From assembly GCF_051014685.1 (NCBI RefSeq), contig NW_027478964.1, positions 62,001 through 126,000 on the forward strand: 64,000 bases of DNA. The letters run 5' to 3'. Origin of the DNA: Ptiloglossa arizonensis. Lineage: Eukaryota; Arthropoda; Insecta; Hymenoptera; Colletidae. Of the stretch, positions 14,980 to 30,830 are shown in pieces; positions within the stretch are counted from its first letter, which is position 1, and each line of letters opens with the position of its first letter. The position numbers and the translations under genes were made by a program. Under the pieces are notes generated by a model. That model had not been told where the DNA came from. It saw nothing but the letters and a program-made list of their open reading frames with translations, and did no database searches.

Positions 14980-17900
14980 CGTATAACGTATAACGTATAA
15001 CGTATAACGTATAACGTATAACGTATAACGTATAACGTATAACGTATAACGTATAGCGTATAACGAATAACGTATAACGTATAACGTATAACGTATAACG
15101 TACAACGTATATCGTATAACGTATAACGTATAACGTATAACGTATAACGTATAACGTATAACGTATAACGTATAACGTATAACGTATAACGTATAACGTA
15201 TAACGTATAACGTACAACGTATAACGTATAACGTATAACGTATAACGTATAACGTATAACGTATAACGTATAACGTATAACGTATAACGTATAACGTATA
15301 ACGTATATCCTATAACGCATAACGTATAACGTATAACGTATAACGTGTAACGTATAACGTATAACGAATAACGTATAACGTATAACGTATAACGTATAAC
15401 GTACAACGCATAACGTATAACGTACAACGCATAACGTATAACGTATAACGTATAACGCATAACGTATAACGCATAACGTATAACGTATAACGTATAACGT
15501 ATAACGTATAACGTGTAACGTATAACGTATATCCTATAACGCATAACGTATAGCGTATAACGCATAACGTATAACGTATAACGTATAACGTATAACGTAT
15601 AACGTATAACGTATAACGTATAACGTATAACGTATAACGTATAACGTATGACGAATACCGTAAAACGTAAAACGTATTACATATTACGCATAACGAGTAA
15701 CGTATAACGTATAACGTATAACGTATAACGTATAACGTATAACGAATAACGTACAACGTATAACGTATAACGAATAACGTATAACGTATAACGTATAACG
15801 TATGACGTATCACGTATAAGGTATGACCTATAACGCATAACGTATAGCGTATAACGCATAACGTATAACGTATAACGTATAACGTATAACGTATAACGTA
15901 TAACGTATAACGTATAACGTATAACGTATAACGTATAACGTATAACGCATAACGTATAACGTATAACGTGTAACGTCTAACGTATAGCGTATAACGTATA
16001 ACGTATTACATATTACATATAACGTATAACGTACAACGTATAACGTAGAACATATAACGTCTAACGTTTAACGTATAACGTATAACGTATAACGTATAAC
16101 GTTTAACGTATAACGTATAACGTATAACGTATAACGTATAACGTATAACGTATAACGTATAACGTATAACGTATAACGTATAACGTATAACGTATAACGT
16201 ATGACGTATAACGTATAACGTATAACGTATAACTTATAACGTATATCGTATAACGTATAACGTGCAACGTATAACGTATAACGTATAACGTATTACGTAT
16301 TACGTATAACCTATAACGTCTAACGTATAACGTATAACGTATAACGTATAACGTATAATGTATAACGTATAACGTATAACGTATAACGTATAACGTATAA
16401 CGTATAACGTATAACGTATAACGTATAACGTATAACGTATAACGTATAACGTATAACGTATAACGTATAACGTATAACGTATAACGTTTAACGTATAACG
16501 TATAACGTATAACGTATAACGTATAACGTATAACGTATAACGTATAACGTGTAACGTATAACGTATAACGAATAACGTATAACGTATAACGTATAACGTA
16601 TAACGTACAACGCATAACGTATAACGTATAACGTATAACGCATAACGTATAACGCATAACGTATAACGCATAACGTATAACGTATAACGTATAACGTATA
16701 ACGTATAACGTATAACGTATAACGTATAACGTATATCCTATAACGCATAACGTATAACGTATAACGTATATCGTATAACGTATAACGTTTAACGCATAAC
16801 GTACAACGTATAACGTATAACGTATAACGTATAACGTATAACGTATAACGTATAACGTATAACGTATAACGTATAACGTATAACGTATAACGTATAACGT
16901 ATAACGTATAACGTATAACGTATAACGTATAACGTATAACGTATAACGTATAACGTATAACGTATAACGTATAACGTATAACGTATAACGTATAACGTTT
17001 AACGTATAACGTATAACGTATAACGTATAACGTATAACGTATAACGTACAACGTTTAACGTATAACGTATATCGTATAACGTATAACGTATAACGTATAA
17101 CGTTTAACGTATAACGTATAACGTATAACGTATAACGTATAACGTATAACGTATAACGTATAACGTATAACGTATAACGTATAACGTATAACGTATAACG
17201 TATAACGTATAACGTATAACGTATAACGTTTAACGTATAACGTATAACGTATAACGTATAACGTATAACGTATAACGTACAACGTTTAACGTATAACGTA
17301 TATCGTATAACGTATAACGTATAACGTATAACGTTTAACGTATAACGTATAACGTATTACGTATAACGTATAACGTATAACGTATAACGTATTACGTATA
17401 ACGTATAACGTATAACGTATAACGAATGACGTATAACGTATAACGTATAACGTATAACGTATAACGTATAATGTATAACGTATAACGTATAACGTATAAC
17501 GTAAAACGTATAACGTATAACGTATAACGTATAACGTATAACGTATAACGTATAACGTATAAGGTACAACGTATCACGTATAACGTATATCCTATATCGC
17601 ATAACGTATATCCTATAACGCATAACGTATAGCGTATAACGCATAACGTATACCGTATAACGTATAACGTCAAACGTATAACGTATAACGTATAACGTAT
17701 AATGTATAACGCATAACGTATAACGTATAACGTATAACTTATAACGTATATCGTATAACGTATAACGTGTAACGTATAACGTATAACGTATAACGTATTA
17801 CGTATTACGTATAACCTATAACGTCTAACGTATAACGTATAACGTATAACGTATAACGTATAACGTATAACGTATAACGTATAACGTATAACGTATAACG

Positions 17901-18403
17901 TATAACGTATAACGTATAACGTATAACGTATAACGTATAACGTATAACGTATAACGTATAACGTATAACGTATAACGTATAACGTATAACGTATAACGTA
18001 TAACGTATAACGTATAACGTATAACGTATATCCTATAACGTATAACGTATAACGTATAACGTATAACGTATAACGTATAACGTATAACGTATAACGTACA
18101 ACGTATAACGTATAACGTATATCCTATAACGCATAACGTATAGCGTATAACGCATAACGTATAACGTATAACGTATAACGTATAACGTATAACGTATAAC
18201 GTATAACGTATAACGTATAACGTATAACGTATAACGTATAACGTATAACGTATAACGTATAACGTATAACGTATAACGTATAACGTATATCGTATAACGT
18301 GTAACGAATACCGTAAAACGTAAAACGTATTACATATTACGCATAACGAGTAACGTATAACGTATAACGTATAACGTATAACGTATAACGTATAACGTAT
18401 AAC
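14980..18403. repeat. 3.42-kb tandem duplication, copy B
   Basis: Copy of about 11550-14979. Differences seen are A at 13314 versus C at 16744, A at 12547 versus C at 15977, A at 14867 versus T at 18290, and loss of one heptamer in the long pure run that lies between the two (offset falls from 3,430 to 3,423 bp). It is more diverged than the 6-kb pair, so the duplication is either older or has been less homogenised. No gene is seen. Confidence 0.9.
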
Positions 18404-20189
18404 GTATAACGTATAACGAATGACGTATAACGTATAACGTATAACGTATAACGTATAACGTATAACGTATAACGTATAACGTATAACGTATAACGTATAA
18501 CGTATAACGTATAACGTATAACGTATAACGTATAACGTATAACGTATAACGTATAACGTATAACGTATAACGTATAACGTATAACGTATAACGTATAACG
18601 TATAACGTATAACGTATAACGTATATCCTATAACGTATAACGTATAACGTATAACGTATAACGTATAACGTATAACGTATAACGTATAACGTATAACGTA
18701 TAACGTATAACGTATAACGTATAACGTATAACGTATAACGTATAACGTATATCCTATAACGCATAACGTATAACGTATAACGTATATCGTATAACGTATA
18801 ACGTTTAACGCATAACGTACAACGTATAACGTATAACGTATAACGTATAACGTATAACGTATAACGTATAACGTATAACGTATAACGTATAACGTATAAC
18901 GTATAACGTACAACGTATCACGTATAACGTATATCCTATATCGCATAACGTATATCCTGTAACGCATAACGTATAGCGTATAACGCATAACGTATACCGT
19001 ATAACGTATAACGTATAACGTATAACGTATAACGTATAACGAATACCGTAAAACGTAAAACGTATTACATATTACGCATAACGAGTAACGTATAACGTAT
19101 AACGTATAACGTATAACGTATAACGTATAACGTATAACGTATAACGTATAACGAATGACGTATAACGTATAACGTATAATGTATAACGTATAACGTGTAA
19201 CGTATAACGTAAAACGTATAACGTATAACGTATAACGTATAACGTATAACGTATAACGTATAACGTATAACGTATAACGTATATCGTATAACGTATAACG
19301 TATAACGTATAGCGTTTAACGTATAACGTATAACGTATAACGTATAACGTATAACGTATAACGTTTAACGTATAACGTATAACGTATAACGTATAACGTA
19401 TAACGTATAACGTATATCCTATAACGTATAACGTATAACGTATAACGTATAACGTATAACGTATAACGTATAACGTATAACGTATAACGTATAACGTATA
19501 ACGTATAACGTATAACGTATAACGTATAACGTATAACGTATAACGTATAACGTATAACGTATAACGTATAACGTATAACGTATAACGTATAACGTATAAC
19601 GTATAACGTATAACGTTTAACGTATAACGTATAACGTATAACGTATAACGTATACCGTATAACGTATAACGTATAACGTATAACGTATAACGTATAACGA
19701 ATACCGTAAAACGTAAAACGTATTACATATTACGCATAACGAGTAACGTATAACGTATAACGTATAACGTATAACGTATAACGTATAACGTATAACGTAT
19801 AACGTATAACGAATGACGTATAACGTATAACGTACAACGTATAACGTATAACGCATAACGTATAACGTACAACGTATAACGTATAACGTATAACGTACAA
19901 CGTATAACGTATAACGCATAACGTATAACTTACAACGTATAACGTATAACGTATAACGTACAAGGTATAACGTATAACGTATAACGTATAACGCATAACG
20001 TATAACGCATAACGTACAACGTATAACGTATAGCGTATAACGTATAACATATAACGTATAACGTATAACGTATAACGTATAACGTATAACGTACAACGTA
20101 TAACGTATAACGTACAACGTACAACGTATAACGTATAACGTATAACGTATAACGCATAACGTATAACGCATAACGTACAACGTATAACG
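18404..20189. repeat. Satellite segment with two GAATACC cassettes
   Basis: Heptamer satellite with GAATACC cassettes at 18306 (just to the left), 19041 and 19699, spaced 735 and 658 bp (105 and 94 units). Mutated markers are the TATCCTA units near 18620 and 18750 and the GAATGAC units near 18418, 19151 and 19810. It is a run of short higher-order blocks without an exact long partner that I could align by eye. Nothing but satellite is seen. Confidence 0.8.
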
Positions 20190-23178
20190 TATAACGTATA
20201 ACGTATAACGAATAACGTATAACGTATAACGTATAACGTATAACGTACAAGGTATAACGTATAACGTATAACGTATAACGTATAACGTGTAACGTATAAC
20301 GTATAACGTATAACGCATAACGTATAACGTATAACGTACAACGTATAACATGTAACGTATAACGTATAACGTATAACGTATAACGTATAACGTATAACGT
20401 ATAACGTATGACGTATAACGTATAACGTACAACGTATAACGTATAACGTATAACGAATAACGTATAACGTATAACGTATAACGTATGACGTATCACGTAT
20501 AAGGTATGACCTATAACGCATAACGTATAGCGTATAACGCATAACGTATATCCTATAACGCATAACGTATAGCGTATAACGCATAACGTATAACGTATAA
20601 CGTATAACGTATAACGTATAACGTATAACGTATAACGTATAACGTATAACGTATAACGTATAACGTATAACGAATACCGTAAAACGTAAAACGTATTACA
20701 TATTACGGATAACGAGTAACGTATAACGTATTACGTATAACGTATAACGTATAACGTATAACGAATGACGTATAACGTATAACGTATAACGTATAACGTA
20801 TAACGTATAACGTATAATGTATAACGTATAACGTATAACGTATAACGTAAAACGTATAACGTATAACGTATAACGTATAACGTATAACGTATAACGTATA
20901 ACGTATAACGTACAACGTATCACGTATAACGTATATCCTATATCGCATAACGTATATCCTATAACGCATAACGTATAGCGTATAACGCATAACGTATACC
21001 GTATAACGTATAACGTCAAACGTATAACGTATAACGTATAACGTATAATGTATAACGCATAACGTATAACGTATAACGTATAACTTATAACGTATATCGT
21101 ATAACGTATAACGTGTAACGTATAACGTATAACGTATAACGTATTACGTATTACGTATAACCTATAACGTCTAACGTATAACGTATAACGTATAACGTAT
21201 AACGTATAACGTATAACGTATAACGTATAACATGTAACGTATAACGTATAACGTATAACGTATAACGTATAACGTATAACGTATAACGTATGACGTATAA
21301 CGTATAACGTATAACGTATAACGTATAACGAATAACGTATAACGTATAACGTATAACGTATAACGTACAAGGTATAACGTATAACGTATAACGTATAACG
21401 TATAACGTGTAACGTATAACGTATAACGTATAACGCATAACGTATAACGTATAACGTACAACGTATAACATGTAACGTATAACGTATAACGTATAACGTA
21501 TAACGTATAACGTATAACGTATAACGTATGACGTATAACGTATAACGTACAACGTATAACGTATAACGTATAACGAATAACGTATAACGTATAACGTATA
21601 ACGTATGACGTATCACGTATAAGGTATGACCTATAACGCATAACGTATAGCGTATAACGCATAACGTATATCCTATAACGCATAACGTATAGCGTATAAC
21701 GCATAACGTATAACGTATAACGTATAACGTATAACGTATAACGTATAACGTATAACGTAGAACGTATAACGTATAACGTATAACGTATAACGAATACCGT
21801 AAAACGTAAAACGTATTACATATTACGGATAACGAGTAACGTATAACGTATTACGTATAACGTATAACGTATAACGTATAACGAATGACGTATAACGTAT
21901 AACGTATAACGTATAACGTATAACGTATAACGTATAATGTATAACGTATAACGTATAACGTATAACGTAAAACGTATAACGTATAACGTATAACGTATAA
22001 CGTATAACGTATAACGTATAACGTATAACGTACAACGTATCACGTATAACGTATATCCTATATCGCATAACGTATATCCTATAACGCATAACGTATAGCG
22101 TATAACGCATAACGTATACCGTATAACGTATAACGTCAAACGTATAACGTATAACGTATAACGTATAATGTATAACGCATAACGTATAACGTATAACGTA
22201 TAACTTATAACGTATATCGTATAACGTATAACGTGTAACGTATAACGTATAACGTATAACGTATTACGTATTACGTATAACCTATAACGTCTAACGTATA
22301 ACGTATAACGTATAACGTATAACGTATAACGTATAACGTATAACGTATAACATGTAACGTATAACGTATAACGTATAACGTATAACGTATAACGTATAAC
22401 GTATAACGTATGACGTATAACGTATAACGTACAACGTATAACGTATAACGTATAACGAATAACGTATAACGTATAACGTATAACGTATGACGTATCACGT
22501 ATAAGGTATGACCTATAACGCATAACGTATAGCGTATAACGCATAACGTATATCCTATAACGCATAACGTATAGCGTATAACGCATAACGTATAACGTAT
22601 AACGTATAACGTATAACGTATAACGTATAACGTATAACGTATAACGTATAACGTATAACGTATAACGTATAACGTATAACGAATACCGTAAAACGTAAAA
22701 CGTATTACATATTACGGATAACGAGTAACGTATAACGTATTACGTATAACGTATAACGTATAACGTATAACGAATGACGTATAACGTATAACGTATAACG
22801 TATAACGTATAACGTATAACGTATAATGTATAACGTATAACGTATAACGTATAACGTAAAACGTATAACGTATAACGTATAACGTATAACGTATAACGTA
22901 TAACGTATAACGTATAACGTACAACGTATCACGTATAACGTATATCCTATATCGCATAACGTATATCCTATAACGCATAACGTATAGCGTATAACGCATA
23001 ACGTATACCGTATAACGTATAACGTCAAACGTATAACGTATAACGTATAACGTATAATGTATAACGCATAACGTATAACGTATAACGTATAACTTATAAC
23101 GTATATCGTATAACGTATAACGTGTAACGTATAACGTATAACGTATAACGTATTACGTATTACGTATAACCTATAACG
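20190..23178. repeat. Three tandem 0.77-1.12-kb blocks (GGATAAC subfamily)
   Basis: Blocks run at about 20190-21309, 21310-22409 and 22410-23178. The TATGACG marker is at 20484, 21604 and 22486 (1,120 and 882 bp), and the GAATACC cassette is at 20672, 21792 and 22681 (1,120 and 889 bp). All three cassettes carry GGATAAC where other copies have GCATAAC. The third block lacks about 240 bp that hold the CAAGGTA marker present at 20241 and 21361, consistent with a crossover between two similar TATGACG sub-blocks. Confidence 0.88.
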
Positions 23179-25922
23179 TATAACGTATAACGTATAACGT
23201 ATAACGTATAACGTATAACGTATAACGTATAACGTATAACGTATAACGTATAACGTATAACGTATAACGTATAACGTATAACGTATAACGTATAACGTAT
23301 AACGTATAACGTATAACGTATAACGTATAACGTATAACGTATAACGTATAACGTATAACGTATAACGTATAACGTATAACGTATAACGTATAACGTATAA
23401 CGTATAACGTATATCCTATAACGTATAACGTATAACGTATAACGTATAACGTATAACGTATAACGTATAACGTATAACGTATAACGTATAACGTATAACG
23501 TATAACGTATATCCTATAACGCATAACGTATAGCGTATAACGCATAACGTATAACGTATAACGTATAACGTATAACGTATAACGTATAACGTATAACGTA
23601 TAACGTATAACGTATAACGTATAACGTATAACGTATAACGTATAACGTATAACGTATAACGTATAACGTGTAACGAATACCGTAAAACGTAAAACGTATT
23701 ACATATTACGCATAACGAGTAACGTATAACGTATAACGTATAACGTATAACGTATAACGTATAACGTATAACGTATAACGAATGACGTATAACGTATAAC
23801 GTATAACGTATAACGTATAACGTATAACGTATAACGTATAACGTATAACGTATAACGTATAACGTATAATGTATAACGTATAACGTATAACGTATAACGT
23901 ATAACGTATAACGTATAACGTATAACGTGTAATGTATTACGTATTACGTATAACCTATAACGTCTAACGTATAACGTATAACGTATAACGTATAACGTAT
24001 AACGTATAACGTATAACGTATAACGTATAACGTATAACGTATAACGTATAACGTATAACGTATAACGTATAACGTATAACGTATAACGTATAACGTATAA
24101 CGTATAACGTATAACGTATAACGTATATCCTATAACGTATAACGTATAACGTATAACGTATAACGTATAACGTATAACGTATAACGTATAACGTATAACG
24201 TATAACGTATAACGTATAACGTATAACGTATAACGTATAACGTATAACGTATATCCTATAACGCATAACGTATAACGTATATCGTATATCGTATAACGTA
24301 TAACGTTTAACGCATAACGTACAACGTATAACGTATAACGTATAACGTATAACGTATAACGTATAACGTATAACGTATAACGTATATCGTATAACGTATA
24401 ACGTATAACGTATAACGTACAACGTATCACGTATAACGTATATCCTATATCGCATAACGTATATCCTGTAACGCATAACGTATAGCGTATAACGCATAAC
24501 GTATACCGTATAACGTAAAACGTATAACGTATAACGTATAACGTATAGCGAATACCGTAAAACGTAAAACGTATTACATATTACGCATAACGAGTAACGT
24601 ATAACGTATAACGTATAACGTATAACGTATAACGTATAACGTATAACGTATAACGTATAACGAATGACGTATAACGTATAACGTATAATGTATAACGTAT
24701 AACGTGTAACGTATAACGTAAAACGTATAACGTATAACGTATAACGTATAACGTATAACGTATAACGTATAACGAATGACGTATAACGTATAACGTATAA
24801 CGTATAACGTATAACGTATAACGTATAACGTATAACGTATAACGTATAACGTATAACGTATAATGTATAACGTATAACGTATAACGTATAACGTATAACG
24901 TATAACGTATAACGTATAACGTGTAACGTATTACGTATTACGTATAACCTATAACGTCTAACGTATAACGTATAACGTATAACGTATATCGTATAACGTA
25001 TAACGTATAACGTATAACGTATAACGTATAACGTATAACGTATAACGTATAACGTATAACGTATAACGTATAACGTATAACGTATAACGTATAACGTATA
25101 ACGTATAACGTATAACGTATAACGTATAACGTATATCCTATAACGTATAACGTATAACGTATAACGTATAACGTATAACGTATAACGTATAACGTATAAC
25201 GTATAACGTATAACGTATAACGTATAACGTATAACGTATAACGTATAACGTATAACGTATAACGTATATCCTATAACGCATAACGTATAACGTATATCGT
25301 ATATCGTATAACGTATAACGTTTAACGCATAACGTACAACGTATAACGTATAACGTATAACGTATAACGTATAACGTATAACGTATAACGTATAACGTAT
25401 ATCGTATAACGTATAACGTATAACGTATAACGTACAACGTATCACGTATAACGTATATCCTATATCGCATAACGTATATCCTGTAACGCATAACGTATAG
25501 CGTATAACGCATAACGTATACCGTATAACGTATAACGTATAACGTATAACGTATAACGTATAGCGAATACCGTAAAACGTAAAACGTATTACATATTACG
25601 CATAACGAGTAACGTATAACGTATAACGTATAACGTATAACGTATAACGTATAACGTATAACGTATAACGAATGACGTATAACGTATAACGTATAATGTA
25701 TAACGTATAACGTGTAACGTATAACGTAAAACGTATAACGTATAACGTATAACGTATAACGTATAACGTATAACGTATAACGTATAACGTATAACGTATA
25801 TCGTATAACGTATAACGTATAACGTATAGCGTTTAACGTATAACGTATAACGTATAAAGTATAACGTATAACGTATAACGTATAACGTATAACGTATAAC
25901 GTATAACGTATAACGTATAACG
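23179..25922. repeat. Cassette blocks at 23.2-25.9 kb
   Basis: Opens with a nearly pure run of about 230 bp (23180-23411). GAATACC cassettes lie at 23675, 24550 and 25565, spaced 875 and 1,015 bp (125 and 145 units). The stretch around 24,260-24,500 reappears about 1,015 bp to the right, including paired TATCGTA units and the TATCCTG unit. The cassettes at 24550 and 25565 are preceded by TATAGC rather than TATAAC, defining another subfamily. Only satellite is seen. Confidence 0.82.
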
Positions 25923-26690
25923 TATGACGTATAACGTATAACGTACAACGTATAACGTATAACGTATAACGAATAACGTATAACGTATAACGTATAACGT
26001 ATGACGTATCACGTATAAGGTATGACCTATAACGCATAACGTATAGCGTATAACGCATAACGTATATCCTATAACGCATAACGTATAGCGTATAACGCAT
26101 AACGTATAACGTATAACGTATAACGTATAACGTATAACGTATAACGTATAACGTATAACGTATAACGTATAACGTATAACGTATAACGAATACCGTAAAA
26201 CGTAAAACGTATTACATATTACGGATAACGAGTAACGTATAACGTATTACGTATAACGTATAACGTATAACGTATAACGAATGACGTATAACGTATAACG
26301 TATAACGTATAACGTATAACGTATAACGTATAATGTATAACGTATAACGTATAACGTATAACGTAAAACGTATAACGTATAACGTATAACGTATAACGTA
26401 TAACGTATAACGTATAACGTATAACGTACAACGTATCACGTATAACGTATATCCTATATCGCATAACGTATATCCTATAACGCATAACGTATAGCGTATA
26501 ACGCATAACGTATACCGTATAACGTATAACGTCAAACGTATAACGTATAACGTATAACGTATAATGTATAACGCATAACGTATAACGTATAACGTATAAC
26601 TTATAACGTATATCGTATAACGTATAACGTGTAACGTATAACGTATAACGTATAACGTATTACGTATTACGTATAACCTATAACGTCTAA
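25923..26690. repeat. Displaced fourth GGATAAC block
   Basis: This block repeats the arrangement of 22410-23178. TATGACG is at 25923, the cassette with the diagnostic GGATAAC unit is at 26188 (3,507 bp = 501 units right of the cassette at 22681), and the following variant units come in the same order. It lies 2.7 kb away from its three sisters, separated by blocks of another subfamily. Confidence 0.85.
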
Positions 26691-27199
26691 CGTATAACGT
26701 ATAACGTATAACGTATAACGTATAACGTATAACGTATAACGTATAACGTATAACGTATAACGTATAACGTATAACGTATAACGTATAACGTATAACGTAT
26801 AACGTATAACGTATAACGTATAACGTATAACGTATAACGTATAACGTATATCCTATAACGTATAACGTATAACGTATAACGTATAACGTATAACGTATAA
26901 CGTATAACGTATAACGTATAACGTATAACGTATAACGTATAACGTATATCCTATAACGCATAACGTATAGCGTATAACGCATAACGTATAACGTATAACG
27001 TATAACGTATAACGTATAACGTATAACGTATAACGTATAACGTATAACGTATAACGTATAACGTATAACGTATAACGTATAACGTATAACGTATAACGTA
27101 TAACGTGTAACGAATACCGTAAAACGTAAAACGTATTACATATTACGCATAACGAGTAACGTATAACGTATAACGTATAACGTATAACGTATAACGTAT
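26691..27199. repeat. Satellite spacer with GAATACC cassette at 27112
   Basis: Long, nearly pure heptamer runs interrupted by TATCCTA units near 26,850 and 26,945. One GAATACC cassette at 27112 is preceded by GTGTAAC, as at 14883, 18306 and 23675. Nothing else is seen. Confidence 0.8.
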
Positions 27200-30100
27200 A
27201 ACGTATAACGTATAACGAATGACGTATAACGTATAACGTATAACGTATAACGTATAACGTATAACGTATAACGTATAACGTATAACGTATAACGTATAAC
27301 GTATAACGTATAACGTATAACGTATAACGTATAACGTATAACGTATAACGTATAACGTATAACGTATAACGTATAACGTATAACGTATAACGTATAACGT
27401 GTAACGTATTACGTATTACGTATAACCTATAACGTCTAACGTATAACGTATAACGTATAACGTATAACGTATAACGTATAACGTATAACGTATAACGTAT
27501 AACGTATAACGTATAACGTATAACGTATAACGTATAACGTATAACGTATAACGTATAACGTATAACGTATAACGTATAACGTATAACGTATATCCTATAA
27601 CGTATAACGTATAACGTATAACGTATAACGTATAACGTATAACGTATAACGTATAACGTATAACGTATAACGTATAACGTATAACGTATAACGTATAACG
27701 TATAACGTATAACGTATATCCTATAACGCATAACGTATAACGTATAACGTATATCGTATAACGTATAACGTTTAACGCATAACGTACAACGTATAACGTA
27801 TAACGTATAACGTATAACGTATAACGTATAACGTATAACGTATAACGTATAACGTATAACGTATAACGTATAACGTATAACGTACAACGTATCACGTATA
27901 ACGTATATCCTATATCGCATAACGTATATCCTGTAACGCATAACGTATAGCGTATAACGCATAACGTATACCGTATAACGTATAACGTATAACGTATAAC
28001 GTATAACGTATAGCGAATACCGTAAAACGTAAAACGTATTACATATTACGCATAACGAGTAACGTATAACGTATAACGTATAACGTATAACGTATAACGT
28101 ATAACGTATAACGTATAACGAATGACGTATAATGTATAACGTATAACGTGTAACGTATAACGTAAAACGTATAACGTATAACGTATAACGTATAACGTAT
28201 AACGTATAACGTATAACGTATAACGTATAACGTATATCGTATAACGTATAACGTATAACGTATAGCGTTTAACGTATAACGTATAACGTATAAAGTATAA
28301 CGTATAACGTATAACGTATAACGTATAACGTATAACGTATAACGTATAACGTATAACGTATAACGTATAACGTATAACGTATAACGTATAACGTATAACG
28401 TATAACGTATAACGTTTAACGTATAACGTATAACGTATAACGTATAACGTATAACGTATAACGTATAACGTACAGCGTATCACGTATAACGTATATCCTA
28501 TAACGCATAACGTATAACGTATAACGTATAACGTATAGTGTACAACGTATAACGTATAAAATGTAACGTCTAACGTTTAACGTATAACGTACAACGTATA
28601 ACGTATAACGCATAACGTATAACGTACAACGTATAACGTATAACGTATAACGTACAACGTATAACGTATAACGCATAACGTATAACTTACAACGTATAAC
28701 GTATAACGTATAACGTACAACGTATAACGTATAACGTATAACGTATAACGCATAACGTATAACGCATAACGTACAACGTATAACGTATAGCGTATAACGT
28801 ATAACATATAACGTATAACGTATAACGTATAACGTATAACGTATAACGTACAACGTATAACGTATAACGTACAACGTACAACGTATAACGTATAACGTAT
28901 AACGTATAACGCATAACGTATAACGCATAACGTACAACGTATAACGTATAACGTATAACGTATAACGAATAACGTATAACGTATAACGTATAACGTATAA
29001 CGTACAAGGTATAACGTATAACGTATAACGTATAACGTATAACGTGTAACGTATAACGTATAACGTATAACGCATAACGTATAACGTATAACGTACAGCG
29101 TATAACGTATAACGTATATCGTATAACGTATAACGTATAACGTACAACGTATAACGTATAACGTATAACGTACAACGTATAACGTATAACGCATAACGTA
29201 TAACGTACAACGTATAACGTATAACGTATAACGTACAACGTATAACGTATAACGTATAACGTATAACGCATAACGTATAACGCATAACGTACAACGTATA
29301 ACGTATAGCGTATAACGTATAACGTATAACGTATAACGTATAACGTATAACGTATAACGTATAACGTACAGCGTATAACGTATAACGTATAACGTACAAC
29401 GTATAACGTATAACGTATAACGTATAACGCATAACGTATAACGCATAACGTACAACGTATAACGTATAACGTATAACGTATAACGAATAACGTATAACGT
29501 ATAACGTATAACGTATAACGTACAAGGTATAACGTATAACGTATAACGTATAACGTATAACGTGTAACGTATAACGTATAACGTATAACGCATAACGTAT
29601 AACGTATAACGTACAACGTATAACGTATAACGTATATCGTATAACGTATATACGTATAACGTACAACGTATAACGTATAACGTATAACGTATAACGTATA
29701 ACGTATAACGTATAACGTATACCGTATAACGTATAACGAATAACGTATAACGTATAACGTATAACGTATAACGTATAACGTATAACGTGTAACGTATAAC
29801 GTATAACGAATAACGTATAACGTATAACGTATAACGTATAACGTACAACGCATAACGTATAACGTATAACGTATAACGCATAACGTATAACGCATAACGT
29901 ATAACGTATAACGTATAACGTATAACGTATAACGTATAACGTGTAACGTATAACGTATATCCTATAACGCATAACGTATAGCGTATAACGCATAACGTAT
30001 AACGTATAACGTATAACGTATAATGTATAACGTATAACGTATAACGTATAACGTATAACGTATAACGTATAACGTATGACGAATACCGTAAAACGTAAAA

Positions 30101-30830
30101 CGTATTACATATTACGCATAACGAGTAACGTATAACGCATTACGTATAGCGTATAACGCATAATGTATAACGTATAACGTATAACGTATAACGTATAACT
30201 TATAACGTATATCGTATAACATATAACGTATAACGTATAACGTATAACGTATAACGTATAACGTATAACGTATAACGTATGACGTATAACGTATAACGTA
30301 CAACGTATAACGTATAACGTATAACGAATAACGTATAACGTATAACGTATAACGTATAACGTATAACGTATAACGTATAACGTACAACGTATAACGTATA
30401 ACGTATAACGTGTAACGTATAACGTATAACGTATAACGTATAACGTTTAACGTATAACGTATAACGTATAACGTATAACGTATAACGTATAACGTATAAC
30501 GTACAGCGTATCACGTATAACGTATATCCTATAACGCATAACGTATAACGTATAACGTATAACGTATAACGTATAGTGTACAACGTATAACGTATAAAAT
30601 GTAACGTCTAACGTTTAACGTATAACGTACAACATATAACGTATAACGCATAACGTATAACGTACAACGTATAACGTATAACGTATAACGTACAACGTAT
30701 AACGTATAACGCATAACGTATAACGTACAACGTAAAACGTATAACGTATAACGTACAACGTATAACGTATAACGTATAACGTATAACGCATAACGTATAA
30801 CGTATAACGTATAACGTATAACGTATAACG
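27200..30830. repeat. 3.6-kb founder segment of the 27-36 kb mosaic
   Basis: Parts of this segment recur to the right at three offsets. 27200-28711 recurs at about 30831-32338 (offset 3,620-3,627 bp); 27755-30830 recurs at about 32607-35690 (offset 4,852 then 4,851 bp); 30070-30340 recurs at 32339-32606 (offset 2,268 bp). It holds GAATACC cassettes at 28015 and 30081 and TAAAATG cassettes at 28558 and about 30596. Near 29,650 one unit has an extra T (TATACGTA), which explains the one-base change in the offsets. No gene is seen. Confidence 0.87.

Noticed and set aside
28416..29993. Long - strand open frames as a repeat protein family (YVIRYTL repeats)
   Set aside because: They follow automatically from a stop-free heptamer read in any frame. 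Starts (ATG) come from CAT in mutated units such as TAACGCA, and stops come from TTA, CTA or TCA in mutated units (for example the CTA at 3598-3600). Overlapping frames on the same strand encode the same peptide, which no real gene set does.
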